Assembly: GCF_031312535.1 (NCBI RefSeq)
Contig: NZ_CP133594.1
Coordinates: 1,426,001-1,490,000, forward strand
DNA from: Methanolobus mangrovi
Lineage (GTDB): Archaea; Halobacteriota; Methanosarcinia; Methanosarcinales; Methanosarcinaceae
DNA: 64,000 nucleotides
Direction: 5' to 3'
Shown here: positions 1 through 9,735 of the stretch, piece after piece
Numbering within the stretch: position 1 is the stretch's first letter
Layout of the letters: the number at the start of each line of letters is the position of its first letter
Position numbers and translations under genes: made by a program
The notes under the pieces: model-generated
Seen by the model: only the letters and a program-made list of their open reading frames with translations
Told to the model about the DNA's origin: nothing
Database searches by the model: none

Positions 1-1888
1 TGGCGACGTTACACGTGCAATGCGTGCAGTGGACGGAGCAGTCGTAGTTATTGATGCTGTAGAAGGTACAATGCCACAGACTGAGACAGTACTCAGGCAG
101 GCATTAAAGGAACACGTTAAGCCAGTACTGTTCATCAACAAGGTAGACCGTCTCATAAACGAGTTACAGGTCGATGCACAGGAAATGCAGATCAGGCTCG
201 GTAAACTTATCGACCACGTGAACAAGCTCATTAAAGGTATGAATGAAGAGCGCTACAATGCAGGATGGAGAGTCGATGCAGCAGAAGGTACTGTAGCATT
301 CGGTTCAGCATTATACAACTGGGCTATCAGCGTACCAATGATGCAGAAGACCGGAGTCAGTTTCCAGCAAGTATTTGATTATTGCCGTGCTGAAGACATG
401 AAGTCACTTGCAGAGAAATGCCCGCTTCATGAAGCGGTCAACGACATGGTTATCAGGTTCCTCCCAACACCTATTGTAGCTCAGGCTGACAGGGTCAATG
501 TAATCTGGCACGGAGATAAGGAATCCAAGATCGGAAAGGCAATGCTCAGTGCAGATGCAACAGCTGATCTGGCTTTCATGGTAACAGATATCTCAATGGA
601 CCCTCATGCTGGTGAAGTTGCAACAGGAAGGTTGTTCAGCGGATCACTTACCCGTGGTATGGAAGTTTACGTATCCGGTGCTTCAAAGAAGAACAGGATT
701 CAGCAGGTCGGTGTTTTCATGGGCCCTGAGAGGCTTGAAGTAGAGAACATCCCGGCAGGTAACATTGCAGCTGTAACAGGACTTAGGGACGCTATCGTCG
801 GTTCAACAGTAACCACCCTTGATGGTATGGAAGCTTTCGAAAGTATAACCCATGCCAGTGAGCCGGTAGTTACCGTAGCTGTCGAAGCTAAACACATGAA
901 GGATCTTCCTAAACTTGTCGAAGTATTGAGACAGGTCGCTAAAGAAGACCCAACTCTTAAGATCACACTGAACGAAGAGACCGGTGAGCACCTGATGGCA
1001 GGTATGGGAGAACTCCACCTTGAAGTCATTGCACACAGGATCGAGCGTGACAAGGGTGTAGAGATCACAACAACCCCACCTCTCGTAGTTTACCGTGAAA
1101 CTATCCGTGGCACTGCAGGACCTGTAGAAGGTAAGTCACCAAACAGACACAACAGGTTCTACGTTACAGTTGAGCCTCTTGAGGAAGGAGTAAGGGAACT
1201 TATCAGAAACGGAGAAATCTCAATGCGCATGCCTGAGGTTGAGCGCAGAGAGAAGCTCATAGCTGCTGGTATGGACAAAGATGAAGCAAAGGGTATTGCA
1301 GACATATTTGAGAGCAATATCTACGTCGATGTAACAAAGGGTATCCAGTACCTCAATGAAACCATGGAACTTGTTCTTGAAGGATTCCAGGAAGTAATGA
1401 AGGCCGGACCACTCTCCAGAGAACCATGTATGGGCGTAAAGGTCAAACTTACAGATGCAAAGTTGCACGAAGATGCAGTCCACAGAGGACCAGCACAGGT
1501 AATTCCTGCATCAAGACAGGGAATTCAGGCAGCAATGCTCATGGCGGACGATACACTTCTTGAACCACACCAGAAGGTATTCATCCAGGTCCCACAGGAC
1601 CAGATGGGTGGTGCCGCAAAGGAAATTCAGGGACGTCGTGGTGTCATTATTAATATGACCAGCGAAGGTGACATGACCATTATTGAGTCAAAGGCACCTG
1701 TATCTGAGTTATTCGGATTTGCAGGAGATATAAGATCTGCAACTGAAGGTCGCGCAATGTGGAGCACAGAATTCGCAGGCTTTGACACGCTTCCAGCTAA
1801 CATGACAACAGAAGTTGTTAGCGGTATAAGAGAAAGGAAAGGACTTAAGAAGGAACTTCCACAAGCATCTGATTACCTGAGTATGTAA
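1..1888 (+). CDS. fusA: Archaeal elongation factor 2 (aEF-2), 5'-truncated by the window edge
   Basis: GTPase that translocates tRNA and mRNA through the ribosome. The reading frame is open from base 2, giving [16 protein letters not shown], the switch-II region of aEF-2, so the G1/P-loop part lies before the window. Visible are the NKVD guanine-specificity motif, domain II, and domains III-V. Domain IV carries the CxGVKV / [15 protein letters not shown] segment, where the last H is in the position modified to diphthamide in archaeal and eukaryotic EF-2. About 630 residues of a usual ~730 are present. It is followed by tuf and rpsJ on the same strand, the usual archaeal str order. Identity is certain; only the 5' end is missing. 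Confidence 0.97.
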   Translation, partial: GDVTRAMRAVDGAVVVIDAVEGTMPQTETVLRQALKEHVKPVLFINKVDRLINELQVDAQEMQIRLGKLIDHVNKLIKGMNEERYNAGWRVDAAEGTVAFGSALYNWAISVPMMQKTGVSFQQVFDYCRAEDMKSLAEKCPLHEAVNDMVIRFLPTPIVAQADRVNVIWHGDKESKIGKAMLSADATADLAFMVTDISMDPHAGEVATGRLFSGSLTRGMEVYVSGASKKNRIQQVGVFMGPERLEVENIPAGNIAAVTGLRDAIVGSTVTTLDGMEAFESITHASEPVVTVAVEAKHMKDLPKLVEVLRQVAKEDPTLKITLNEETGEHLMAGMGELHLEVIAHRIERDKGVEITTTPPLVVYRETIRGTAGPVEGKSPNRHNRFYVTVEPLEEGVRELIRNGEISMRMPEVERREKLIAAGMDKDEAKGIADIFESNIYVDVTKGIQYLNETMELVLEGFQEVMKAGPLSREPCMGVKVKLTDAKLHEDAVHRGPAQVIPASRQGIQAAMLMADDTLLEPHQKVFIQVPQDQMGGAAKEIQGRRGVIINMTSEGDMTIIESKAPVSELFGFAGDIRSATEGRAMWSTEFAGFDTLPANMTTEVVSGIRERKGLKKELPQASDYLSM

Positions 1889-1897
1889 TTGCGGAGA

Positions 1898-1918
1898 TTT
1901 GCAGCTTTTTGCTGCAAA
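1898..1918 (+). terminator. Hairpin with T5 loop between fusA and tuf
   Basis: TTTGCAGC pairs with GCTGCAAA across a T5 loop, 10 nt after the fusA stop. It could partly terminate or protect the fusA transcript before the tuf promoter. There is no long T-run after the stem, so strong termination is not claimed. Confidence 0.45.
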
Positions 1919-1935
1919 AATCCTATTTCGTCAGA

Positions 1936-1948
1936 AAGGTTTAAACGT
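1936..1948 (+). promoter_or_regulatory. Probable tuf TATA/BRE region
   Basis: AAAGGTTTAAACG has a purine-rich BRE followed by a TTTAAA TATA-like box. A start site about 25 nt downstream would give a leader of roughly 45 nt including the Shine-Dalgarno sequence of tuf. It would let tuf be expressed separately from fusA. Confidence 0.45.
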
Positions 1949-2014
1949 AAAAAGACCTATTATGGCAAATCAAACTGATACATTATATTAGAATTAACTA
2001 AAGGAGATATGAAA

Positions 2015-3286
2015 ATGGCAGCTGACAAACCACACATGAACTTGGCAGTTATCGGTCACATTGACCACGGCAAATCAACCTTTGTCGGAAGATTAATGTT
2101 CGAAACAGGAGCAGTACCTGCTCACCTGATCGAGAAATACAAGGCAGAAGCTAAAGAGAAAGGTAAAGAATCCTTCGCTTTCGCATGGGTAATGGACTCC
2201 CTGAAGGAAGAGCGTGAGAGAGGTATTACAATCGATATCGCTCACAAGAGATTCGACACAGACAAATACTACTTTACAGTAGTAGACTGCCCAGGTCACC
2301 GTGACTTCGTAAAGAACATGATCACAGGTGCATCCCAGGCAGACGCAGCTGTTCTTGTCGTAGCAGCACCTGATGGTGTAATGGCTCAGACAAAGGAACA
2401 CGTATTCCTTTCAAGAACACTCGGTATCAACCAGCTTATCGTTGCTGTAAACAAGATGGATGCAGCTGAATACAGCGAAGAGAGATACAACCAGGTAAAG
2501 GCAGATGTAAGCCAGCTCCTCGGTATGGTAGGATTCAAGGCTTCAGAGATTCCATTTGTCCCAACATCCGCATTCGAAGGCGACAACATCACAAAGTCAA
2601 GCCCTAACACACCATGGTACACTGGTCCATCACTTCTTCAATGCCTTAACGAGCTAAAGGAACCAGAAAAGCCAGACAAGCTTCCACTCCGTATCCCTGT
2701 ACAGGATGCATACACCATCTCCGGTATCGGAACCGTACCAGTAGGTAGGGTCGAGACAGGAATTATGAAGAAGGGTCAGAGCGTAACATTCAACCCAAGT
2801 GGCGTAACCGGCGAAGTAAAGTCAATCGAAATGCACCATGAAGAACAGCCACAGGCAGTTCCTGGTGACAACATCGGATGGAACGTACGTGGTGTAGGTA
2901 AGAACGATGTCCGCAGAGGAGATGTATGTGGCGCAGCTGACAACCCACCATCAGTAGCAGAAGAGTTCACAGGACAGATCGTTGTCCTTCAGCACCCATC
3001 CGCTATCACAGTAGGATACACCCCAGTATTCCACTGTCACACAACCCAGACTGCATGTACTCTCATGTCCATTGACAAGAAACTTGACCCTAAGACAGGT
3101 CAGACAAAGGAAGAGAACCCAACCTTCATTAAGGCTGGAGATGCAGCAATCGTAACCATCAGACCAACAAGGCCAATGGTTATCGAACCAGTAAAGGAAA
3201 TCCCACAGCTCGGTAGATTCGCTATCCGTGATATGGGTATGACCATTGCTGCTGGCATGTGCATGAGTGTCAAACAGAAGCAGTAA
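2015..3286 (+). CDS. tuf: Elongation factor 1-alpha (EF-Tu homologue)
   Basis: GTPase that delivers aminoacyl-tRNA to the ribosome. The motifs are G1 [10 protein letters not shown]2 region RGITID, G3 DCPGHRDFV and G4 NKMD, followed by two beta-barrel domains; length (423 aa) is normal for archaeal EF-1alpha. An in-frame ATG lies at 2009, but AAGGAGAT at 2001-2008 runs into it with almost no spacer, whereas ATG 2015 has a normal 7-8 nt spacing, so 2015 is chosen. It sits between fusA and rpsJ and is a highly expressed translation gene. Confidence 0.97.
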   Translation: MAADKPHMNLAVIGHIDHGKSTFVGRLMFETGAVPAHLIEKYKAEAKEKGKESFAFAWVMDSLKEERERGITIDIAHKRFDTDKYYFTVVDCPGHRDFVKNMITGASQADAAVLVVAAPDGVMAQTKEHVFLSRTLGINQLIVAVNKMDAAEYSEERYNQVKADVSQLLGMVGFKASEIPFVPTSAFEGDNITKSSPNTPWYTGPSLLQCLNELKEPEKPDKLPLRIPVQDAYTISGIGTVPVGRVETGIMKKGQSVTFNPSGVTGEVKSIEMHHEEQPQAVPGDNIGWNVRGVGKNDVRRGDVCGAADNPPSVAEEFTGQIVVLQHPSAITVGYTPVFHCHTTQTACTLMSIDKKLDPKTGQTKEENPTFIKAGDAAIVTIRPTRPMVIEPVKEIPQLGRFAIRDMGMTIAAGMCMSVKQKQ

Positions 3287-3310
3287 GACACTCAAATTTC
3301 CTTTTTTTAG

Positions 3311-3631
<321 letters not shown>

Positions 3632-3633
3632 GC

Positions 3634-3738
3634 TATAGTTATTGCTAGCAATAACTATAACCTTTAAGTTACAGATCAAATCTGTAACCTCTACTTCTCA
3701 TCTTTCAGCCGGCACTCAAGAGTGCCGGCTATGAAAGA
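3634..3738 (+). terminator. Three consecutive inverted repeats after rpsJ
   Basis: Hairpin 1 (3634-3659) is a perfect 26-bp palindrome centred on TGCTAGCA. Hairpin 2 (3668-3688) is GTTACAGAT, CAA, ATCTGTAAC. Hairpin 3 (3701-3738) is a 17-bp stem with AGCCGGCACTC as its GC-rich top and one bulged A. They lie directly behind the stop codon of rpsJ. Termination or 3'-end protection of the abundant str mRNA is the likely role, but the lack of a clean T-run leaves this open. The rest of 3632-3870 holds the promoter of the next gene (TATA-like AAAATATATC near 3826) and nothing else seen. Confidence 0.55.
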
Positions 3739-3870
3739 TTTTAGGATAGAACTGCTGCAAACCTTCTGTTTTGATAGGTTCTTCCATTTCCTTAAATACT
3801 ACTGAGATAAACCATCAGTACCGCAAAATATATCTAAACCACCAACTCATTAAAAATGTGGGGTTAAACT

Positions 3871-5061
3871 ATGAAAGAAAAGGTACTGATATTAGGAGCA
3901 GGCTATGCCGGATCAGTAGTAGCCAATAAACTTGCCAGAGAATTCAGAAAGAAAATTGCTAAGGACGAACTGGAGATCACCATTCTTGACAAAAGTGACA
4001 CCAGCATAAATCAGGGAGGATTCACATTCCTTCCATTTGGACTGTACACCCCCGAGGACATAATAAGAAAAAGAAAGAAACTTATCAGTCCACGTGTTAA
4101 CACTGCCTTTGGAGATGATGGGGAAGTTACATCTGTTAATCTCAATAACAAAGAAGTGGCCGTCAAAAGTGGAAAGAAATACATTTATAACTACCTTGTA
4201 ATTGCAATGGGAGCCCGTGCAGATGCTGATGCAGTACCCGGACTTGCAAACGAACTAAACACATTTTACACATCCATTGAAGGAGCAATGCAGGTTGGGG
4301 AGAAACTTCGAAATCTTGAGAAAGGAGATATAGTTATCTCTGTTGCCTCAATGCCCATACCCTGCCCTGGAGCTCCCGTGAAATTTGCATTCCTGCTCGA
4401 TAGTTACCTCCGGAATATAAGGAAGAACAGGGAACAATTCAATCTTACATTACTCTGGCCTATGGAACCGATAGGGCCACCTGAATTCAATAAACTTGTA
4501 AGCGGCCTCCTTAAAGAGAAGAACATAGAAGTAAAAAGGAGCTTCCCGCTTGGTAAAGTCGATGCTTCCAAAAAAGAACTCAGTTCAAAGGAAGGAGAAA
4601 CAATCAATTATGATCTTTTGATAGCTGTCCCTCCCCATAAACCTCAAAAACTCCTTGCTGACTCAGGACTTACAGATGAAAAAGGCTGGATACCATGCAA
4701 TAAGACAACCCTCCAGTATCGAGGACCTGCGGGCAACCACGATGACGTTTACATCCTCGGGGATAACGGACCGGCAGATATACTGAAAACCGGAATAGGA
4801 GCACATTATCAGGCTCTCGTAGTTAGCCAGAACCTCATCAATGAGATATATGGCAATAAGATCAAAGTACCATACGAAGGAGAAACCGGCTGCCCCATAA
4901 TAACAGAGATGGAAACCCCTGTTTCAGCAGGAGAAGCATACATAGCCACATGGAATTACGGAGTCATGCCAGCACCATTCAAGCCAACTAAAATGGGATG
5001 GTACATGTATCGTATGTATTACTACCTGCACTGGGACATGAGTGTAAAAGGGTTGTTCTAA
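3871..5061 (+). CDS. FAD-dependent pyridine nucleotide-disulphide oxidoreductase, sulfide:quinone reductase-like
   Basis: The N-terminal dinucleotide-binding motif VLILGAGYAGSVVANKL, the second FAD signature near the C-terminus (DVYILGDNGPAD) and the overall length (396 aa) fit the SQR/NDH-2-like flavoprotein family. A proline/cysteine segment (MPIPCPGAPVKFAF) resembles that around an SQR active-site Cys, but the two other Cys of classical SQR are not obvious, so the substrate is not assigned. The C-terminal aromatic stretch GWYMYRMYYYLHWDM looks like an amphipathic membrane-binding tail. The next gene encodes DUF1641, a common partner of SQR-like flavoproteins. A role in sulfide or polysulfide redox reactions is inference. 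Confidence 0.8.
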   Translation: MKEKVLILGAGYAGSVVANKLAREFRKKIAKDELEITILDKSDTSINQGGFTFLPFGLYTPEDIIRKRKKLISPRVNTAFGDDGEVTSVNLNNKEVAVKSGKKYIYNYLVIAMGARADADAVPGLANELNTFYTSIEGAMQVGEKLRNLEKGDIVISVASMPIPCPGAPVKFAFLLDSYLRNIRKNREQFNLTLLWPMEPIGPPEFNKLVSGLLKEKNIEVKRSFPLGKVDASKKELSSKEGETINYDLLIAVPPHKPQKLLADSGLTDEKGWIPCNKTTLQYRGPAGNHDDVYILGDNGPADILKTGIGAHYQALVVSQNLINEIYGNKIKVPYEGETGCPIITEMETPVSAGEAYIATWNYGVMPAPFKPTKMGWYMYRMYYYLHWDMSVKGLF

Positions 5062-5073
5062 GGAGTGATGGAC

Positions 5074-5430
5074 ATGGATAATGAAAATACACCAACAAGT
5101 ATTCCCGTGGGACCTGAAGATATGGAAGCTTTTCTTGATCTGGTAAGAACTGCCAGGATCATGCAGGATTACATGAATGACCAGACAGCCCATGGAATCG
5201 CTGAAATCATGGCAACTGTCTTCAAGCTTGCAAACGCAGTAATAAGTACGGACATGGTGGATGTGATCGAGAGAGGATTGCAGGACCCGGAACTTGACAA
5301 AGCTCTTATCAATCCACCTAAAGTTGGATTTGGTGGTTTACTAAAACAAATGCAGGACGAGGATTTCCAGAAAGGTCTTGGCGTCATGCTGACACTCGTT
5401 AAAGCAATTGGAAGGGCCACAGAAGACTAA
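5074..5430 (+). CDS. DUF1641 protein, partner of the SQR-like flavoprotein
   Basis: The 118-aa product has the conserved DUF1641 C-terminal pattern (ALINPPKVGFGGLLKQM, then DEDFQKGLGVMLTLVKAIG). It is helical and has no Cys. GTG 5065 and ATG 5068 are in frame, but AAGGAG at 5060-5065 is best spaced for ATG 5074. The gene begins 12 nt after the flavoprotein stop, so the two are one operon. Proteins of this family are encoded next to SQR-like and formate-dehydrogenase-like enzymes; their molecular role is unknown. Confidence 0.8.
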   Translation: MDNENTPTSIPVGPEDMEAFLDLVRTARIMQDYMNDQTAHGIAEIMATVFKLANAVISTDMVDVIERGLQDPELDKALINPPKVGFGGLLKQMQDEDFQKGLGVMLTLVKAIGRATED

Positions 5431-5439
5431 AATAAATGC

Positions 5440-5472
5440 ATCCCACTTCCAAAGTGGGATAATTTGTTTTTT
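5440..5472 (+). terminator. Terminator between convergent operons
   Basis: ATCCCACTT and AAGTGGGAT form a 9-bp stem with a 3-nt loop, 9 nt after the DUF1641 stop, followed by TTTGTTTTTTG. It separates the plus-strand SQR operon from the minus-strand kinase ending at 5477 and could serve both. Confidence 0.7.
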
Positions 5473-5476
5473 GACC

Positions 5477-6913
5477 TTATTTCGACGTAGAAACATGGTT
5501 CAATTTTAGTATGAATATTACACCAGAAGGAACATTGTCTTCTAATGTAATCTCACCATATCTTTCAACTATTTTCCTGGCAATATACAGACCAAGACCC
5601 GTATTTGCTGATTCGCCATACTTGAAACCTTCTTCAAATACACGTCCTTTGATCCTGTCAGGTATTCCACTACCATTGTCTGCTATCCTTAATTCGCAAA
5701 AGTTATCTTTTTCTTGCATAGTGATATTTATTCTGTCAGCCTTCCCATGGACTATTGCATTCTGTATGATGTTGCTGACCACAGAATGAAGACCGGTATC
5801 TGCTTTCACAGAACAATTACCAACCACATTGATGGTAACAGGGAACTCCTGTGCAGCCTCCAATATAAGCTGACGGAGGTTAAGGGTACTCAGTCCTTTA
5901 AGGGAAGTAAGTGATTCGAATTCTTTCATTTCCTTTATAAGATTCAGGCTATGTTCAACTGCCTTCTGGGACATATCAAGTTCTCGTTCCTCCATCCTTT
6001 CTTTAAGGTTGTCTACTGAAAGATAAATGATATTAAGGTCATTAAGAATATCATGGCGAATTATCTTGTTTACAAGTCCAAGTGTTTCCAGCAGGCTTTC
6101 CTGTGATTCTTTTTCCTTTACAAGATCGTATTCTTTCATTTTGAGTTCCCTGTAAAGAAGATCATATGGACTCATAAGACCAGTTACAACTATAGCTTTA
6201 TACACAAGATAGAAAGAAAGTAGTTTGAAATAGTGCCCTATAAGATTGGAAAAACCATATACATCTATGTAAAAAGTAAATGACAGCTCTGAAAATATAG
6301 TAAAGATGATAGCAACGGATAGCAGCCTATAAACATTGTAGTTGAATTCTGCTTTATGCCTGTGTAGCATGAAAAGAGAGGCAAGCAAGAACAATGAGAT
6401 AATATATTCACTCACTATTTTAAACTGTGTAAGGCCACTACCTTCAATAAAACAATCAGGAAAATAACCTGTAAAAATTGATGTGAGAAGAAGAGAAGTC
6501 ACTACAAAGTATATGGAAAATACCTTATGAACATTCAGTGCCCTCCCCAGCATAAAAGGAGCAATTAACAGGGAAATACTTTGCATATACCGTGCAGCAA
6601 TCCATAATTGAGTTGGCAGGTTTGCATCATAACCCAGGAAGATGCACATTCCCTTATAGCTGATTATATGCAAAAAATCAATACCTGCCACAAAAAGAAA
6701 GCTTATTCCAAGAAAAAGAAGATAGGAGTTTTTGATATAATTCCTGGAGTTCCAGGCAATCAGAAAAACAGCAGATATAACTACGACACTGGCTACCTCA
6801 ACAATACTGTGGAATAGGAGATAACTCTTCAGGCTGACAAAATAAAGACATGCCAGAATTAAGAGAACCAGTAAAGTTTCAGAGTATCTTTCACATAAAT
6901 ATCTTGATCCCAC
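5477..6913 (-). CDS. Membrane sensor histidine kinase with MASE3-type N-terminus
   Basis: The N-terminal ~230 residues hold about seven hydrophobic helices, and the segment around FLHIISYKGM matches the MASE3 membrane sensor type. A coiled segment leads to the phosphoacceptor region NKIIRHDILNDLNII (His in the H-D-x-x-N-D form common in methanogen kinases). The HATPase domain follows (N box NIIQNAIVHG, G1 DNGSGIP, G2 NTGLGLYIARKI). The GTG start at 6913 has AGGAG 8 nt upstream. It lies 100 nt downstream of another kinase on the same strand and may be the last gene of that operon or have its own promoter. No receiver-domain partner is nearby. The ligand is unknown. Confidence 0.85.
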   Translation of the reverse strand: MGSRYLCERYSETLLVLLILACLYFVSLKSYLLFHSIVEVASVVVISAVFLIAWNSRNYIKNSYLLFLGISFLFVAGIDFLHIISYKGMCIFLGYDANLPTQLWIAARYMQSISLLIAPFMLGRALNVHKVFSIYFVVTSLLLTSIFTGYFPDCFIEGSGLTQFKIVSEYIISLFLLASLFMLHRHKAEFNYNVYRLLSVAIIFTIFSELSFTFYIDVYGFSNLIGHYFKLLSFYLVYKAIVVTGLMSPYDLLYRELKMKEYDLVKEKESQESLLETLGLVNKIIRHDILNDLNIIYLSVDNLKERMEERELDMSQKAVEHSLNLIKEMKEFESLTSLKGLSTLNLRQLILEAAQEFPVTINVVGNCSVKADTGLHSVVSNIIQNAIVHGKADRINITMQEKDNFCELRIADNGSGIPDRIKGRVFEEGFKYGESANTGLGLYIARKIVERYGEITLEDNVPSGVIFILKLNHVSTSK

Positions 6914-7012
6914 AATGCAAACTCCTGTTATTCCCCGAGAATAAACAACAATATAATTTTAGACCACTAATATATGACCCCGTAGATTGAATTTATATGG
7001 AAATGAATATCT

Positions 7013-8698
7013 TTAATTTGCCACATAATTATCCATTCTGGCAGCATTTAGCTCTATCACAAATTTTGCACCTGTTGGTTTATTATCCTCAACCTGTACA
7101 GTACCACCATAGCGTTCAATTGTTTTCCTGGCTATATACAATCCAAATCCCGTATGACCGGTTTTTCCATACTTGTATCCTTCATCAAAAGCCCTGGATT
7201 TTACTTCATCGGGAATACCTGTACCATTATCTGCAATGGAAATCTCACAAGTGCCATTTTGGCTGACTATTCCAATATCAACCTTGGTGGCGTTTCCATG
7301 AATAATTGCATTACTTACTATATTATCAAGCACCGATGACATGGCTTTGTCCGCCATGATAACACAATCCCCTCTTACATTGAATTCTGCTGTGTGTTTA
7401 CTAATGACACCATCCACCAGACTTTTCACATTCAAAAGCTCAAACTGTTTGTCGCCAGCTGAGACCTCTTCTATTTCCTTTAAATTCCTGATCAGGGCAA
7501 CACTTTTTTGTGACGCTTGTTTGACCATAGAAAGGAATTTTTCATCGCCATTCTCTTCAAATATATCCAACGCTCCTATGATGATCTGGAGATCATTGGC
7601 AATATCATGCCGCAAAATACGATTTGTAGTACGAAGCATCTCAGCAAGTTTTACCTGCTCTTCCCTTGACCTGAATAACTCATGATAACGCCTTATATTG
7701 GATATTGCAAGTCCTGAACCTTTTGCAAGATCATAACCAGCACTTAGATACTCATCCAGATATTCCGGGAAAGCAACACCATGTATCTCAATAATACCCA
7801 GGACATCAGCAGTTGCCATGATCTTAATCGCAAAACCATCTTCAGTATCAAATACAATATAGTTTGAATCAGAATTCTTCAATTTGATTGTATTTTCCTG
7901 TTCAGTTCCAGGTAACTTGCAATACTTAAGCTCCATCCCATCTTCATTAAATGAGTAGTAAACAATATTTTTCGGAGCGAACATAGTGCTGAATAACTTG
8001 CAAATAGAATCAATTGCAACAGATTCATCCGTGATATCGGCAATTGTTTTGATAAAATCAATTGACATGGCATATGAAGCCGCTTTTCTGTTGCATATCT
8101 TTAACTGGCTCTGTTTCTTTTCAATATTCCATCGAAGTACCAGATTCTCAAATATAAGGTTGAAGTACTCCATACCAACATCATGAATTTTAAATGGAAT
8201 CCCTGTAAATTCAGATAATTCCTTTGCCCTGACAATAAGGTCAGAATGAACACCTGTATCCAGAATGAGAATAGATGAATATGATTCAGAGAATGAAAAA
8301 ACTGAATTATTATCATATTGAGCAACAGACTTGATATTATCCTGCCAGTTTTCCAGCCACCCGGAAACTATGATAAAAGAACCTGTCCCTTCATATTCCT
8401 GTAGAACTAAGTTCTCAGTAAATAGATCATACATGTGTTCGACCTTATGTACATTAACAGAGCCTGAGTATTCATCCGGAATGGAAACTTTCGGACAGGA
8501 CCTATCACACAGAAGCAATATATCATTGTCACATTTCTGTTCCCTGATAATATCAAGAATAACTTCAGAGTTTCGGACATCCTGTGAAGAACTAAAATAT
8601 ACAGGTTTTATTCCTTTGAATTGCATATCTTCGGAAAGCACATATTCGACTTCCTTTCGAATGCATTCATGTGTAATGAGATAATTATCGTGAACCAT
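7013..8698 (-). CDS. Sensor histidine kinase with DUF1638-like N-terminal domain
   Basis: Residues ~1-200 resemble DUF1638, including LLLCDRSCPKV and the FIIVSGWLENW motif. A GAF-like segment (~210-350) follows, then the phosphoacceptor region NRILRHDIANDLQII, and the HATPase domain (NIVSNAIIHG, DNGTGIPDE, HTGFGLYIARK). There is no transmembrane segment, so it should be cytoplasmic. It starts 6 nt after the UroD-type methyltransferase gene and 18 nt after AGGT, so it is translated from the same mRNA as the corrinoid protein and the methyltransferase. That context suggests it senses a state related to methyl transfer or cobamide; this is inference. The DUF1638 assignment rests on recalled motifs. 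Confidence 0.8.
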   Translation of the reverse strand: MVHDNYLITHECIRKEVEYVLSEDMQFKGIKPVYFSSSQDVRNSEVILDIIREQKCDNDILLLCDRSCPKVSIPDEYSGSVNVHKVEHMYDLFTENLVLQEYEGTGSFIIVSGWLENWQDNIKSVAQYDNNSVFSFSESYSSILILDTGVHSDLIVRAKELSEFTGIPFKIHDVGMEYFNLIFENLVLRWNIEKKQSQLKICNRKAASYAMSIDFIKTIADITDESVAIDSICKLFSTMFAPKNIVYYSFNEDGMELKYCKLPGTEQENTIKLKNSDSNYIVFDTEDGFAIKIMATADVLGIIEIHGVAFPEYLDEYLSAGYDLAKGSGLAISNIRRYHELFRSREEQVKLAEMLRTTNRILRHDIANDLQIIIGALDIFEENGDEKFLSMVKQASQKSVALIRNLKEIEEVSAGDKQFELLNVKSLVDGVISKHTAEFNVRGDCVIMADKAMSSVLDNIVSNAIIHGNATKVDIGIVSQNGTCEISIADNGTGIPDEVKSRAFDEGYKYGKTGHTGFGLYIARKTIERYGGTVQVEDNKPTGAKFVIELNAARMDNYVAN

Positions 8699-8704
8699 AC
8701 AATT

Positions 8705-9724
8705 CTACCTGTATCTTCCCCATTTTTCAACATATTCTGAGACAGACTTAAGCACTTCAGATGGAACAGGATATGGAATCTCACCATGATTGTCAGAGAT
8801 AATATAGCCTCCACCGGTTGCTGCCTTTTGAATTGCATCTTTTACATGGTCTTCGGTTTCCTGCCGCGTCCAGTGCCTCATTTCTAAACCATTGAGGTTG
8901 CCCAATACTGTCATCTTCCCTTTACATACCGCCTTCATCTCTGCAAGATCTTCCAGCACACTTGTACAGATAACCGCAGTTCCGGTTTCTGCAATATCGT
9001 TTATTATAGGCAGGCACCTCCCCGAAGCCATGTGAGTTGCGGTCGGACCATTTATCCTGAAAATCGTTCTTTTTGCGACTTTAAAGCCTGTGTCCCGGTA
9101 AAGCTCAGGAGGAATAATAGTCGATGAAGAGACCGGATCAAAGTAGCAAATGGCAGTTGCACCTGACTCTATCTGCGCATTAGCCCACTGTATACAGAAC
9201 TGTTCATTGATTCGCATTAATTCATTGAAAATATCAGGTTGCTCGTATATCAGATCCAGGTAATTACCGAAACCCATCTGCATGGTTGGCAATGAAAAGG
9301 GAGACATAACTACTCCAATAATAGGAATATCCTCACCTGCATGTTCTTTTATTATTTCTGTGGTCTTCAGGACTTTCTGCAATTGCAGTGATTCGAATAC
9401 ATCCGGTGCTTCCAGAGAAACTATATCCTGAAAATCCCGGAGTATAGGCCTTCCTGAATTTGGGGGACCATCAGGATAGAAAATTGAATTGCTGCCCCAT
9501 GCTTCCATTTCAAGGGATGCGTAGTAAAAAGGATAATAACAATCATGACCATATTTATGTTGCATTTTTATCTGGCCCTGCGCAACCATTTCAGGATTTG
9601 AGAAATATTCTTCAATAGAAACATTGAACTCCTTGGCACCCTGTGTTGTCAATAACAGGAACAATGGAACCCTGTCAGGTTCTTCGTGACTGAGAGTGGT
9701 AAGGACTCTTTCCATGGGTGTCAT
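8705..9724 (-). CDS. UroD-family (MtaA/CmuA-like) methyltransferase with altered metal ligands
   Basis: The 339-aa single-domain TIM barrel is of the uroporphyrinogen decarboxylase/MtaA superfamily (N-terminus TPMERVLTTLSHEEPDRVPL). MtaA/MtbA enzymes bind zinc through an H-x-C pair and a later Cys in a GCG/GCE motif. Here the first site reads THMASG (H-x-A) and the second SDNHGEIPYPV, with His in place of the Cys. It may therefore use a different ligand set, as a methyltransferase acting on the adjacent corrinoid protein, rather than being a canonical coenzyme M methyltransferase. It lies 11 nt after the corrinoid gene. The substrate is unknown. Confidence 0.8.
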   Translation of the reverse strand: MTPMERVLTTLSHEEPDRVPLFLLLTTQGAKEFNVSIEEYFSNPEMVAQGQIKMQHKYGHDCYYPFYYASLEMEAWGSNSIFYPDGPPNSGRPILRDFQDIVSLEAPDVFESLQLQKVLKTTEIIKEHAGEDIPIIGVVMSPFSLPTMQMGFGNYLDLIYEQPDIFNELMRINEQFCIQWANAQIESGATAICYFDPVSSSTIIPPELYRDTGFKVAKRTIFRINGPTATHMASGRCLPIINDIAETGTAVICTSVLEDLAEMKAVCKGKMTVLGNLNGLEMRHWTRQETEDHVKDAIQKAATGGGYIISDNHGEIPYPVPSEVLKSVSEYVEKWGRYR

Positions 9725-9735
9725 TTCTTCGCTGC

